A stretch of 64,000 bases of DNA from an uncultured Candidatus Saccharibacteria bacterium (lineage in GTDB: Bacteria; Patescibacteriota; Saccharimonadia; Saccharimonadales; Saccharimonadaceae). The notes under the pieces are model-generated. The model was not told the origin of the DNA. It did no database searches and saw only the letters and a program-made list of their open reading frames with translations. Position numbers and translations under genes: made by a program. This document shows positions 1 to 8,492 of this stretch, piece by piece (within the stretch, counting starts at the first letter, position 1; each line of letters begins with the position of its first letter). Location: assembly GCA_948945085.1 (NCBI GenBank), contig CARBGY010000004.1, forward strand, positions 34,456 to 98,455, in the 5' to 3' direction.

Positions 1-684
1 CACAAAAATAATAAACAACGCTTGTACGATCATGGCCATTGCCATTCCGGCTTCGTAGTTATGAAAAATCAAGTGTCCTAAATCCAAAAACCCTGCGAAC
101 AAGTACCCATATAATAACGACCAATGCGCTGTAATATTACCACTTGAAATTTGTTCATTTTGGGATGCCATATCATAAGTATAAATTCCTGGCCAAAGTG
201 CTCGCCAAACCATAAATGTCGAAATCGCGATAATCGCAAAAGCAATCCAAAAATATTTTTGCTCCCAAACCATCCGTCCGACTTTTAATTCGCTGACTGC
301 TTTTATAAGCTCCCAAACAACTGGATACACTAAAAAGCCCACCAAAACCACTTTCACCATAGTGCTAATTCGCCAGAAGATTTCATTATAATACTCAAGT
401 TGTCCGCCAATTGTTAAAATCCCCGCCAAGATCACTGTGCCAACCACAACAAAAACACCCTCCCGTCGCCCGAGTTTGAGGTTTCTTTTGCTGTACCAAA
501 TATACAACAAAAACAAAAGCACAACCGCTACGAGGTTGTTTGTTGCTAATACCACATCTCTAACAACAAATTTCATCAGTTCGGTAGCACCGATCGTTGC
601 CGCTAACGCAAAACACAACGCCTTTATCTGACGAGGTATTTTTCCCCACCAATATTTCAAACGATCAACCAACTTCCCCCTCAC
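1..684 (-). CDS. polytopic membrane protein, C-terminus cut by window edge
   Basis: An open frame of 228 codons runs off the left edge, so the C-terminus is missing. The start is a GTG at 684 that shares its first base with the stop of the flavin reductase gene and has AAGAGG just upstream, so the two genes are translationally coupled. Several hydrophobic helices are visible (around residues 20-35, 47-62, 75-90, 105-120 and 145-160). A soluble stretch with a PGIYTYD motif near residue 165 recalls DUF6020-type or glycosyltransferase-like integral membrane proteins. Function is not established and the family assignment is tentative. Confidence 0.6.
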   Translation of the reverse strand, partial: MRGKLVDRLKYWWGKIPRQIKALCFALAATIGATELMKFVVRDVVLATNNLVAVVLLFLLYIWYSKRNLKLGRREGVFVVVGTVILAGILTIGGQLEYYNEIFWRISTMVKVVLVGFLVYPVVWELIKAVSELKVGRMVWEQKYFWIAFAIIAISTFMVWRALWPGIYTYDMASQNEQISSGNITAHWSLLYGYLFAGFLDLGHLIFHNYEAGMAMAMIVQALFIIFV

Positions 685-1286
685 TAATCCTCTTTCTTCT
701 TAAAATAGCTTTTACCTAAACCACAAAGCGGGCATTTGTAATCCTCTGGTACTTCATCCCCATAATAGACATAACCGCATACCGTGCAAATCCAAGCCGT
801 CTTATTATCTTCAGTCTTAACTTTTGTTAGATCGTCTTTATGTTCTTGGTAATAAGCGTAAGTCATAGGTTCATCATCGCTTAGGATATCACCTTCTATC
901 ATTTTCCCTACGTACACGGTATGCGTATCGGTGTCAATCGTATCGACCTTCTCCATCACCATGTAACCAATTGTTTTCTTAACTACAGGCACCCCCTCCA
1001 CTTCCTCTATTTCGCAACTTTTACACTTATCGACATCTTTTGATGATTTAAATCCAAAAGTCTGGATTAGCTCTGGATCAGCTTCCTTTCCTAGCACCGA
1101 TAAAGCAAATCTATCATTATCCGCCAATAATTTATGAGAGTGATTAGTTTTTGATACCGAAACCGCAATTAATGGCTGTTCAGTTCCTCCAACGCGCGCT
1201 ACAGCATCAACAATACATCCGCCACCCACAGTTGTTAAAATGTACATCCCTTGCGTAATTTTTCTTGTAATTTTCGAATTCTTCAT
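684..1286 (-). CDS. flavin reductase-like protein fused to rubredoxin
   Basis: This 200-aa protein has an N-terminal FMN-binding flavin reductase domain (about residues 5-150, including the early GMYILTTVGG segment) and a C-terminal rubredoxin (about residues 160-195) with two CxxC-G knuckles, CTVCG and CPLCG, that would bind one iron. This matches the high-molecular-weight rubredoxin architecture, which in anaerobes passes electrons from NAD(P)H through FMN to oxygen- or peroxide-reducing flavoproteins; that role is known for the family and inferred here. I chose the ATG at 1286 over an upstream start because GGAGG lies 5 nt before it. Confidence 0.85.
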   Translation of the reverse strand: MKNSKITRKITQGMYILTTVGGGCIVDAVARVGGTEQPLIAVSVSKTNHSHKLLADNDRFALSVLGKEADPELIQTFGFKSSKDVDKCKSCEIEEVEGVPVVKKTIGYMVMEKVDTIDTDTHTVYVGKMIEGDILSDDEPMTYAYYQEHKDDLTKVKTEDNKTAWICTVCGYVYYGDEVPEDYKCPLCGLGKSYFKKKED

Positions 1287-1340
1287 TTTACCTCCAAGCA
1301 ATACCGATTTTAAATCTTTATTCACAGATTTTTAAACCTC

Positions 1341-1425
1341 TGGTGCCCGAAATGGGACTCGAACCCATATGGATTTCTCCATTCGATTTTAAGTCGAACG
1401 CGTATACCAATTCCGCCATCCGGGC
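1341..1425 (-). tRNA. tRNA-Leu(UAA), chimeric copy at the left end of the integrative element
   Basis: The 85-nt cloverleaf has an encoded CCA (1341-1343), an anticodon loop with TAA and a long variable arm. The acceptor stem GCCCGGA/TTCGGGC pairs fully with one G-U. The 49 bases 1371-1419 are identical to the second copy at 13980-14064. The 3' third (1341-1370) is host flank and the 5' end (1420-1425) lies on the element side, so this appears to be the functional copy rebuilt by integration. Confidence 0.92.
1371..1419. repeat. attachment-site core, left copy (49-bp direct repeat)
   Basis: Bases 1371-1419 are identical to 14010-14058 and cover the anticodon arm, D arm and part of the variable arm of tRNA-Leu. 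The flanking bases differ on both sides, which sets the limits of the identity block in which integrase crossover must have happened. Confidence 0.85.
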
Positions 1426-1441
1426 TAATCTTGAACACTCT

Positions 1442-1511
1442 TGTGCAACTCTGTGCAACCATCTATAACCACAGCCAATTTGTTGTAGAAACTGTTGTAA
1501 TTCTTGTTGTA
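1442..1511. promoter_or_regulatory. putative integrase arm-type binding sites, left
   Basis: TGTTGTA occurs at 1481-1487, 1493-1499 and 1505-1511, an exact 12-bp period. TGTGCAAC occurs at 1442-1449 and 1452-1459, a 10-bp period. The same TGTTGTA pair at 12-bp spacing lies at 13899-13917 inside the right end. Such direct repeats flanking the core are typical of arm sites bound by the N-terminal domain of tyrosine integrases. Confidence 0.6.
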
Positions 1512-1618
1512 GACTAACAATTACGCAGATGTCGATGTTCTGCCACTATTATACCACAGAAACTGAGAGAAGATAAAATTTGTAATAAAAATAGAACCCA
1601 TGTCTCTTAAGCAGCAGA

Positions 1619-1642
1619 TAAGCCCTAAATGGGCTATTTTTG
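1619..1642 (+). terminator. rho-independent terminator-like hairpin
   Basis: AGCCC (1621-1625), a 5-nt loop and GGGCT (1631-1635) are followed by ATTTTTG. No plus-strand gene ends just before it, so it may insulate the element end. The rest of 1426-1833 holds the arm sites and a palindromic repeat and no convincing gene. Confidence 0.5.
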
Positions 1643-1777
1643 TATCTTTAAGTATATGCCTTGCTCTTAGCCTAATTAGTGATTTGTGTCTGGGCGTATC
1701 GTTGAGTGTCATAATTGTGCCTGCCGGAGTGCGTACCGAAGTATATACGGTGTGCATGTTAAGTGTGGCAATAGAAA

Positions 1778-1819
1778 CGCAAAATCGCTAATACTAAATA
1801 TAGGAGGTTTTGCGATTTT
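1778..1819. repeat. palindromic CGCAAAA...TTTTGCG repeat, copy 1 (also terminator-like)
   Basis: CGCAAAA (1778-1784) and TTTTGCG (1808-1814) pair, with an internal TAGGAGG. It lies directly downstream of the Schlafen-like gene. Related copies lie at 3069-3104 and 5908-5945, so the same palindrome separates the minus-strand genes of the element. Confidence 0.55.
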
Positions 1820-1833
1820 ACTGATGCCTTATA

Positions 1834-3021
1834 TTAAGATGTGTGCGAATTCTTCCATCCTATATACATTTTCTTGAGAACTATAGTTGAAATCCAATCC
1901 GCATAATCCTCACGACTCCACTTTTCACTCTTGTTCTCGCCTACAAGCAACCATATCTGTGGCAAAACGATACTATGCGCTATGCTCTTAATATACTCTT
2001 CAAACTCGACTCTTTCTTCGTCTGACTGAAAAACTATAATATTTTGTTCTCGCAATGGATCGTTTTCCCTAAAACCTCCAGCCTGATTCCTAAATTTATC
2101 CCCTATAAAATTACTCAAACGATGCTCTGGACTTTCCTGAATATAATATGCCATCATTAATGGGTCAACGTACGTTTCGCCTAAGGCCCTATAAAATGGC
2201 TTAACGAAGGAATACTCTAGCTTATCTGAAGCGTTATACCAATATGTTGCAATGGTGGCTTCAAAAACCTTGAAACTAATCCTGGAATACTTTGCTGTTC
2301 CAACTATCCAATTTTTACCAAGAAAATCCTCTTCACCATCTTCATCTATACTAAAATACAGTTTATACTCAGGAGCATATTTATAGTAATATGCAAACTC
2401 ATTATCAGATACCTCACCCAGCGACATCCAGTCATCAGGCGATGATAAATAGTATGTTAACTTATCTATTGGCGTTGCGTCTATTCTGAACCTCCTTCTC
2501 CACAATAGCTCTGTAATATCGTTATCAGCAGTTTTGTCGATTGATGTATTCATGTCCATAACTCTGGAGTATAAATGTGCACACCGTACTGTTACTGGTG
2601 CTGCCTTCTTTGGCTGGTCGCAATAATCGTCAGCGAGAATAAAAGGCACATTATTACTAGATTCTATGACGACGACGTCAACCCTTTTATTATTAATCTT
2701 AATTCGCTCCACGTGTACCATTGGACGAATATTGCCGACAAACTTCTTGGTGCTCAAAAAATCGTTTATTTCTTTAGTGCCTTTTCGATTTGTATCTTTT
2801 GATTTTACTCCAACTATACTATGATGTTTCGTCTTGCTGCTTTCCTTAACTCCAATAATGAGATATTTGTCCCGATTAGCGGGGCTATTTGCTAAACATA
2901 AAATATCATGGAGTAATTCAGCCTTATTATGATGCCATTCCTGCTTAAAATCCCAGTAATTACCCTCATGTTGTAGGGATACTAAATAAGATATCTCCTG
3001 CACTAAACTGCTACCTATCAT
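1834..3021 (-). CDS. Schlafen/AlbA_2-domain protein
   Basis: This is a 395-aa protein. The N-terminal 150 residues fit the AlbA_2 (Schlafen-type, divergent AAA_4) domain: the segment WDFKQEWHHNK, then DILCLANSPANRDKYLIIGV, where the glycine-rich turn usually binds nucleotide. The C-terminal 240 residues are not recognised. Proteins of this type occur as regulators, as putative RNA-targeting nucleases and in defence islands; the role here is inferred from its place beside the restriction-modification genes. The ATG at 3021 is preceded by TATTAT at 3029-3034 (minus strand), leaving 7 nt, so the mRNA is probably leaderless. Confidence 0.72.
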   Translation of the reverse strand: MIGSSLVQEISYLVSLQHEGNYWDFKQEWHHNKAELLHDILCLANSPANRDKYLIIGVKESSKTKHHSIVGVKSKDTNRKGTKEINDFLSTKKFVGNIRPMVHVERIKINNKRVDVVVIESSNNVPFILADDYCDQPKKAAPVTVRCAHLYSRVMDMNTSIDKTADNDITELLWRRRFRIDATPIDKLTYYLSSPDDWMSLGEVSDNEFAYYYKYAPEYKLYFSIDEDGEEDFLGKNWIVGTAKYSRISFKVFEATIATYWYNASDKLEYSFVKPFYRALGETYVDPLMMAYYIQESPEHRLSNFIGDKFRNQAGGFRENDPLREQNIIVFQSDEERVEFEEYIKSIAHSIVLPQIWLLVGENKSEKWSREDYADWISTIVLKKMYIGWKNSHTS

Positions 3022-3068
3022 TATTACGATAATAACACAAAAATGTAATTTTCCCGGCCTTTTTAATC

Positions 3069-3104
3069 CGCAAAACCTCCTACATATATAAGGACGTTTT
3101 TGCG
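3069..3104. repeat. palindromic CGCAAAA...TTTTGCG repeat, copy 2, likely bidirectional terminator
   Basis: CGCAAAACCTCCTA (from 3069) pairs with AGGA-CG-TTTTTGCG (to 3104) and T-rich tracts lie on both sides. It sits between the start of the Schlafen-like gene and the end of the C5 methyltransferase gene. Confidence 0.6.
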
Positions 3105-3117
3105 TTTTTAAGACTAA

Positions 3118-4344
3118 TCAGGATAGCTCTTCGTTCGCAATGATTTTATCTAATTCTTTTCCGATGCGAGTAATCATCGGCACAACCAAAGCATTCCCCA
3201 TACAGAAATAACGCATACGGTCTGGCATGCCGGTATTGGTCCAGTTATCATCGAAACCCTGCAGACGCTCGGTTTCTAATGGTGTTAGCAATCGTAATCT
3301 AGAATTTTTTATATCCCTTACAACATGCGTACTTCTGTTGAGTGTTGACTCACTAGTGAGCATGGTTCTACTAGGTTTATCCCAAGCATCAGGGAATGCT
3401 ACCGCGCCTTCGGAAAAAGTATACTTATATCCAGTCGACGAGGTTCTTTCGATTTTTTTTGCACCCTTCAAATATTCCCATTTTGGCATTTTTTCGGCAG
3501 TTATAAAGAACTTTTCATCCACTTTATCTTTCTCTAAAACTTCACCTAATGTGATTGACGGTTCTAATTTAGGAGTATATTTGGTTGTAAAAATAGAGCC
3601 ATCTCGCATAAAACCACTATTTTCAAAAGCAAAGCTGAAATTATCTGACACATCTTCTATATCGTCCGACAACTCACCTTCCCTGACCACAGTATGTGAA
3701 GCGATAGGAAAAGCTTTTGCAAAAATCCCATCTTTTTCGATTATGTCTATAGATGGTACTTTCTTTCTCTCTTTCGCTAGTTTTGTTTTGTTACTATATG
3801 CGAAAATAAAAGTTCTCCTACGTCTCTGAGCAGCTCCATATTCAGCGGCATTAACTACCCTCCATTCAACATTGTATCCAAGTGAGTTAAAGCAAGCTAG
3901 CATAATCCCAAAATCTCGACCGCGCTGTTTAGATGGAGATTTTAATAACCTATCCACATTCTCAAACAGACAAAAGGGTGGCTTTTTAACTTTCAATATC
4001 TCGTATATCTGCCACCATAGTACGCCTTTTTTGCCACGAATACCCTTTTCTGCTGATAATGTATGCGCAACAGAATAATCCTGACATGGAAAACCTCCAA
4101 CTAACAACGTGTGGTCTGGAATATTTTTTTTATTCACTACTGCGATATCATTACCAGTCGTAAGTTCTCCTACTAAGTCTACGCTATCACCAAAGTGTGA
4201 TACATAACAATCGTGAGCCCATTGTTTGGAAGCTCCTGGTTCCCATTGACTAAACCAAACCGTTTCCCAGCCGGACTTAAGTCTGTCTAATCCTAGTCTA
4301 AAGCCTCCAACGCCAGCAAATAATTCACAAACTGTCTTATTCAT
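3118..4344 (-). CDS. DNA cytosine-5 methyltransferase paired with the Sau3AI-type endonuclease
   Basis: This 408-aa enzyme carries the canonical C5-MTase motifs: FAGVGGFRLGL (motif I, SAM binding, residues 9-19), GGFPCQDYS (motif IV, catalytic Cys), FENV (motif VI), QRRRRTFIF (motif VIII) and GNALVVPMI (motif X). It methylates cytosine in DNA from SAM. The adjacent endonuclease is of the Sau3AI family, so the target is plausibly GATC with the C methylated; that is inference from the family. TATAAT at 4351-4356 (minus strand) is 6 nt before the ATG, indicating a leaderless mRNA. The gap to the endonuclease start side is only 43 bp. Confidence 0.93.
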   Translation of the reverse strand: MNKTVCELFAGVGGFRLGLDRLKSGWETVWFSQWEPGASKQWAHDCYVSHFGDSVDLVGELTTGNDIAVVNKKNIPDHTLLVGGFPCQDYSVAHTLSAEKGIRGKKGVLWWQIYEILKVKKPPFCLFENVDRLLKSPSKQRGRDFGIMLACFNSLGYNVEWRVVNAAEYGAAQRRRRTFIFAYSNKTKLAKERKKVPSIDIIEKDGIFAKAFPIASHTVVREGELSDDIEDVSDNFSFAFENSGFMRDGSIFTTKYTPKLEPSITLGEVLEKDKVDEKFFITAEKMPKWEYLKGAKKIERTSSTGYKYTFSEGAVAFPDAWDKPSRTMLTSESTLNRSTHVVRDIKNSRLRLLTPLETERLQGFDDNWTNTGMPDRMRYFCMGNALVVPMITRIGKELDKIIANEELS

Positions 4345-4387
4345 AGGACTATTATAGCAGAAATTTACAGAGGATCAACCCCTGATT

Positions 4388-5854
4388 TCAAAGCAGTTGC
4401 AGTTTTTGGAGCTCGGTAGTTATAAATTTACCACTAAGCCAGATGTACTGCCTATACATGGAGACACCATTTATCTCTTCAGGTTTCTCGGCTGAATCCT
4501 TTCCTCCGCCGCGAACAAATACCGGGCCATCCTTAGATTTCGGAAAGTTCGGAGCGCTACTTACTTGACCATTTTTATTGATTCTTGGATGACCATCTTT
4601 ATCCAGTCGTATTACGTCAATCAGTCGGTTTTCAAATATAGTCTTTCGAATGCTATTCCACACTGGTCGAACTTTCTCATTGATAAAATCGTCCGAGAAC
4701 GCATAGCGTTTGAATCCTACAAAGATATTTTCTTCTATTTTAGAATTAGATGTCGGCTCCTCAAAAATAATACATAAGAGCTGATGATTAAAGAAGAAAT
4801 CAGCGAAGCTAGAATTATCGAATTCAACTTCCGGATCCAACAGTTCATTAAAATCTATTGGAAACAGTTTCATGTCTTCGGTTCTAGAACCACCCTTTGT
4901 AATAGTAATAGTTTTGCCAATAATTCCTGCTTCACGAAAGATTTGAATCTTGCCAATTTTGATATTCTTACCCCCAAACATCCGTACTGCAACCCTTTCG
5001 CCAATCGATTTATTGGTAGCATGATGGTTTACCCCTAAATCCAAAAGCAACTCTGCAACGGTCTTACCTCCAAAGCGTTTTGTTAGCTCTCGGCATTTCT
5101 TATCTATATCAGCATAACTAGTGTAACTTTCTGGCAACTGTTCAAGCTCGCTATGTTCATTAAAATATGTTTGTACAATAGACGTTACGAAGCTTCGTTT
5201 TAGTCTAAAGCGTGGATGGTTGGGCCACTTTGGGGCGGTATCCAAAAGAAAGAGCTTGGGACGCAACTCTGACGATATCCTTGGATATTCTTTCTCATAG
5301 TCATCATATGTTTCTTGCAAAAACCGAATAAAATCATGCACTATCTGCCAGTCTCGTTGCAATGCTTTTTGCTCATCTTTACTGAATTCATGGAATTCAT
5401 ATCCCACTACCGGAAAATTTGCATATTCGCTTGCAGGTACAGTATGTTCTGCTAAATACAAATAATACACAAGTAGCATCTTCTTGACTTTATGCCAGAA
5501 ATTCGAGTCCTCAAACTCTTCATGTACTATTTTATCTGGCGATACTGCAGTAATTGACATCGGCTCTTTTGCTTCAAATTGATTATTATCAGTTTTTGAA
5601 AAACGAATACCAGTAGTTTTTAACTCTACATCTTCTCCGTCAACATTCAAATCTGGAGCCTGCCTATTGTCTGATGGGTATCCTAGCACTGATTGCTCGA
5701 TTACGTCGCCAGCTATGCCAGTAATCTTAGGATTTATTTTGGTTCTATCAAAAACATTATTTTTATCTACATCACCTAGCGTTTTATTCAGACACTCGTC
5801 AAATATATTAATAAGCTCAGTTTTAGTATAAGTATGATATTCTTTGCTACTCAT
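4388..5854 (-). CDS. Sau3AI/MutH-family type II restriction endonuclease
   Basis: The 488-aa length fits Sau3AI-like enzymes, which contain two MutH-type folds. The N-terminal domain shows the catalytic pattern: an acidic residue in APDLNVDGEDVELKTTG (D...ExK, residues about 65-80), the MutH/Sau3AI active site. The partner methyltransferase gene lies 43 bp downstream on the same strand. Sau3AI enzymes cut unmethylated GATC; specificity here is inferred. TATTAT at 5862-5867 (minus strand) lies 7 nt before the ATG, so the gene appears leaderless and separately transcribed from the methyltransferase. Confidence 0.88.
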   Translation of the reverse strand: MSSKEYHTYTKTELINIFDECLNKTLGDVDKNNVFDRTKINPKITGIAGDVIEQSVLGYPSDNRQAPDLNVDGEDVELKTTGIRFSKTDNNQFEAKEPMSITAVSPDKIVHEEFEDSNFWHKVKKMLLVYYLYLAEHTVPASEYANFPVVGYEFHEFSKDEQKALQRDWQIVHDFIRFLQETYDDYEKEYPRISSELRPKLFLLDTAPKWPNHPRFRLKRSFVTSIVQTYFNEHSELEQLPESYTSYADIDKKCRELTKRFGGKTVAELLLDLGVNHHATNKSIGERVAVRMFGGKNIKIGKIQIFREAGIIGKTITITKGGSRTEDMKLFPIDFNELLDPEVEFDNSSFADFFFNHQLLCIIFEEPTSNSKIEENIFVGFKRYAFSDDFINEKVRPVWNSIRKTIFENRLIDVIRLDKDGHPRINKNGQVSSAPNFPKSKDGPVFVRGGGKDSAEKPEEINGVSMYRQYIWLSGKFITTELQKLQLL

Positions 5855-5907
5855 TGTCTAAATAATAACAGAATTGGATTAGAAAAGCAACGCAACTCAT
5901 TTAATCC

Positions 5908-5945
5908 CGCAAAACCTCCTACATTATATAGGAGCGTTTTTTGCG
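5908..5945. repeat. palindromic CGCAAAA...TTTTGCG repeat, copy 3, likely bidirectional terminator
   Basis: CGCAAAACCTCCTA (from 5908) is matched by TAGGAG-CG-TTTTTTGCG (to 5945). It lies in the divergent space between the endonuclease and the second methyltransferase and shares almost its whole sequence with copy 2. Confidence 0.6.
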
Positions 5946-6080
5946 ATTTAAGAACCGAGTAGCTGATAATAGACTACTCTTCTTTTTATGTCGGGGTCCC
6001 CTAAATTGGTTATGCTACAATAGTAATAAGAAAAGAGGTCTTGGGGGATATGAAAAATAAATAAGGACAATCAAGGTTTA

Positions 6081-6995
6081 ATGAAGAAAACTAAATACTT
6101 CTCCACTTTTTCTGGTATTGGCGGATTTGAGCTTGGAATTGAGAATGCAGCGAAAGAGCTAGGGTTGGCTACGGAATGCGTAGGCTTCTCGGAAGTCGAT
6201 AAGTTTACCACCTCAGTCTATCAGCGACACTTCCCAAATACCAAAAATTATGGCGATATAAAACAAATCAACACAGACGAGCTACCCGACTTCGATTTGC
6301 TAGTTGGCGGATTTCCCTGCCAGGACGTTAGCATGATTGGCAAAAGAAAAGGTCTAGCTGGAGAAAGAACAGGACTATTTTATGAACTCGCAAGAATACT
6401 TGAAGCAAAACAACCAAAATACTTCGTCTTTGAGAATGTCAAAGGTTTACTCAGCTCCAACAAAGGAAAAGACTTTAAGCAAATCTTACAAACCCTCAAT
6501 AACTTGGGTTACGGTGTCCAATGGGGAGTGCTTGACGCACAATACTTCCGAACCCCGCAACACCGTGAGAGAGTTATCCTCGTCGGATTTCTTCGAGAAA
6601 AATGTCGACCAGAAGTATTATCTATCAGAGGAGAAGACCGCAAAACTATTCTCGCTTCTGAGTGCATAGCTGCTTTTTCCAAGCGTAGGACTAAAGTGGC
6701 TAGGCATAACTTCATCAATACTATTATCGCTAGTTACCACGGCATAGGTAGTGATGGTGCTCCGGGAATTATCGAAGATGATGGCAAAGTTAGAAGATTA
6801 ACACCGATAGAATGTGAGCGTTGCCAAATGTTTCCAGATAACTGGACTAAACTCGGAAAAGATGATGAACTAATTTCTGATAGCCAACGTTATCATATGT
6901 GCGGTAATGCCGTTTGTGTGTCTATGATGAGAGCTGTATTCTTAGCCTTATTCGATGTAATTTGCAAGGAAGAACAAGGAGCAGAGCAACGATGA
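6081..6995 (+). CDS. second DNA cytosine-5 methyltransferase (Dcm-like)
   Basis: The 304-aa protein has FSGIGGFELGI (motif I), GGFPCQDVS (motif IV with catalytic Cys), FENVKGL (motif VI), QHRERVILVG (motif VIII) and GNAVCVSMM (motif X). It is close to the minimum size for a C5 MTase, so the target-recognition region is short. It heads a small operon with two unknown genes and has no adjacent cognate nuclease in that operon. A possible -10 (TACAAT near 6010) precedes a leader with a four-residue mini-ORF starting near 6050. It could be a second half of a dual-methyltransferase system or an orphan. Confidence 0.92.
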   Translation: MKKTKYFSTFSGIGGFELGIENAAKELGLATECVGFSEVDKFTTSVYQRHFPNTKNYGDIKQINTDELPDFDLLVGGFPCQDVSMIGKRKGLAGERTGLFYELARILEAKQPKYFVFENVKGLLSSNKGKDFKQILQTLNNLGYGVQWGVLDAQYFRTPQHRERVILVGFLREKCRPEVLSIRGEDRKTILASECIAAFSKRRTKVARHNFINTIIASYHGIGSDGAPGIIEDDGKVRRLTPIECERCQMFPDNWTKLGKDDELISDSQRYHMCGNAVCVSMMRAVFLALFDVICKEEQGAEQR

Positions 6996-7102
6996 ACTAT
7001 GATTATCCGACAATAGACGATTTAAGCTGTTCTGCAAGGTGTTTGTATTTGTATAGCATAAATACTAACCACAAGTATAAAAACGCCACAGAGGGCCTCT
7101 AA
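6992..7102 (+). CDS. small 36-aa ORF coupled to the methyltransferase
   Basis: The start overlaps the methyltransferase stop in an ATGA arrangement and the stop directly abuts the next ATG, so it fits the operon exactly. The peptide has no recognisable domain. It is probably a real coupled ORF, though it could instead be a relic. Confidence 0.45.
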   Translation: MNYDYPTIDDLSCSARCLYLYSINTNHKYKNATEGL

Positions 7103-7477
7103 ATGCCTTATAACGCTAATTCTATGAGCAACCTCCAGCCATTCACTGGCAAAGATGATTCCAGACGACAAAATGGAAGAAAAACTGGTAGCAAGAATAT
7201 TAAGACTATTGCTCGTGAGCTGCTAGAAGGTGAGGTTGATTTATCACTACCTATTAACGAAAGCATGAGAGAATACCTAACCAAAAATAGTGGTTACTCA
7301 TGCCTGGAGGCTATCACCCTAGCCATGATAATTCAAGCGATTAATGGTAATACTAAAGCTGCCAGCCTCTTATTTGAGAGGAGCGACCAGCTACCAGACA
7401 AAGATGGTATTTTTGAGAAAACGGTATTGAATTTCAAAGTCGTGAATAGTCCAAATGAAAACCTTGCAGATGATTAG
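7103..7477 (+). CDS. DUF5681-like small protein
   Basis: The 124-aa protein has an N-terminal QNGRKTGSKNIKT segment resembling the GRPKGSKN motif of DUF5681 proteins, which are often phage- or plasmid-borne and sometimes sit beside terminases or methyltransferases. The rest is helical and not recognised. It starts right after the stop of the 36-aa ORF, third in the methyltransferase operon, and ends before a strong terminator. Function unknown. Confidence 0.6.
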   Translation: MPYNANSMSNLQPFTGKDDSRRQNGRKTGSKNIKTIARELLEGEVDLSLPINESMREYLTKNSGYSCLEAITLAMIIQAINGNTKAASLLFERSDQLPDKDGIFEKTVLNFKVVNSPNENLADD

Positions 7478-7512
7478 CAGAATCTAGAGAGATTCTACAG
7501 AGAAGGCACAAA

Positions 7513-7548
7513 AGCTACCAATCTTACTAAACTGGTAGCTTCTTTTTA
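7513..7548 (+). terminator. rho-independent terminator after the second methyltransferase operon
   Basis: AGCTACCA (7513-7520) and TGGTAGCT (7533-7540) form an 8-bp stem followed by TTCTTTTT. The opposite strand also has a short T-run, so it may serve the convergent minus-strand genes as well. Confidence 0.75.
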
Positions 7549-7555
7549 TATAAAA

Positions 7556-8041
7556 CTAGTCCCAACAACCAACTTCGTGACATTCCAGTCCTCCGCCACA
7601 TTCTGGACAAATAGTGAACTGCTTCGCTAGTTTATCGCTTTCCGACTCAATATAAGCGTTCTCATCATCCAAATCTACATCCTCATCATTTTCTAAACGA
7701 ATATAATGCATAAGCTGATGACATTTCGGACATTTCTGAGGTAGTACTTCATAGAGAACATTGTCATTTTTATCCACAACTTTAGCAGCAAGCCTGCTGT
7801 TAAAGGTATTACACTTGTCGCACTTACACATCATATTTCCAGCATATAAATCTAGGAATATGGTTTTACTCTTTGCCATCTCTATAATTTTCGTCCTATC
7901 TGGAGCAGGGATATATTTTAGTAGCTCTTTGTCATCTAGCATGATTTGTCTGCTATCCGTACCAGTCGTAAACCCAACACCAATGTCATGTACCCATCTT
8001 TTATTACACTTTTTGCAGTGGATTTCTATCATTGTTCCCAT
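7556..8041 (-). CDS. zinc-ribbon protein, function unknown
   Basis: The 161-aa protein has four Cys pairs: CKKC near the N-terminus, CKCDKC in the middle, CPKC and a C-terminal CPECGG, which form two probable zinc ribbons. Its stop lies 3 bp from the start of the next gene's coding end (HD protein), so it is last in a four-gene minus-strand run (10142 to 7556). No enzymatic motif is visible; a nucleic-acid or adaptor role is possible but unsupported. Confidence 0.65.
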   Translation of the reverse strand: MGTMIEIHCKKCNKRWVHDIGVGFTTGTDSRQIMLDDKELLKYIPAPDRTKIIEMAKSKTIFLDLYAGNMMCKCDKCNTFNSRLAAKVVDKNDNVLYEVLPQKCPKCHQLMHYIRLENDEDVDLDDENAYIESESDKLAKQFTICPECGGGLECHEVGCWD

Positions 8042-8043
8042 GA

Positions 8044-8466
8044 TTATTCAGCTAAAACCATCTTTGCTAATTCATACTTCTTCCGTCTAGCTTCATTCAA
8101 CCCACTCGCCCTTTCTGGGTCGGTATTGTGGGCAAGGTCTGCCAGTTTAACGGTTTTAGCAAGAGGATTCTCCTTTACTCGACGAAGATAGCTTTCGTAC
8201 TCTTCATCTCCAGGCTTGCTCAGAAGCACTACTGCTTCAACAATCTCTTTCGGGACACCCTTCTTCAAAAGATAATCAGCTGTAACCGAGGTGTCCTCAA
8301 TCGTGTCATGTAGGATAGCAATAGTTTTTAGTTCTAGAGTATCCACCTTACTGGCAACGGCGATTGGATGTAAAATATAAGGCATATTATTTTTATCAAC
8401 TTGACCTTGATGAGCTTCAGCTGCGATTAAAAGGGCGGTTTCAAAAACTTTATTCATATCGTTCAT
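8044..8466 (-). CDS. HD-domain hydrolase, RelA/SpoT-HD (MESH1-like)
   Basis: This 140-aa single-domain protein has the HD hydrolase signature: AHQGQVDKNNMPYILHP at the N-terminus, HDTIEDT (metal-binding HD and downstream acidic residues) and KLADLAHNT near the C-terminus. This pattern is the RelA/SpoT hydrolase domain, which removes pyrophosphate from (p)ppGpp or related nucleotides. No synthetase domain is attached. GGAG lies 6 nt before the ATG. In this context it may act in nucleotide-signal defence or just as a small alarmone hydrolase; that is inference. Confidence 0.8.
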   Translation of the reverse strand: MNDMNKVFETALLIAAEAHQGQVDKNNMPYILHPIAVASKVDTLELKTIAILHDTIEDTSVTADYLLKKGVPKEIVEAVVLLSKPGDEEYESYLRRVKENPLAKTVKLADLAHNTDPERASGLNEARRKKYELAKMVLAE

Positions 8467-8492
8467 ATTGTTCTCCTTTCTTTTTTATCTTT

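Noticed and set aside
1686..1877. Plus-strand ORF with ECHNC and CGN clusters, zinc-ribbon-like
   Set aside because: GTG start without a ribosome site, overlaps a palindromic repeat and the end of the Schlafen-like gene; at best a decayed fragment.
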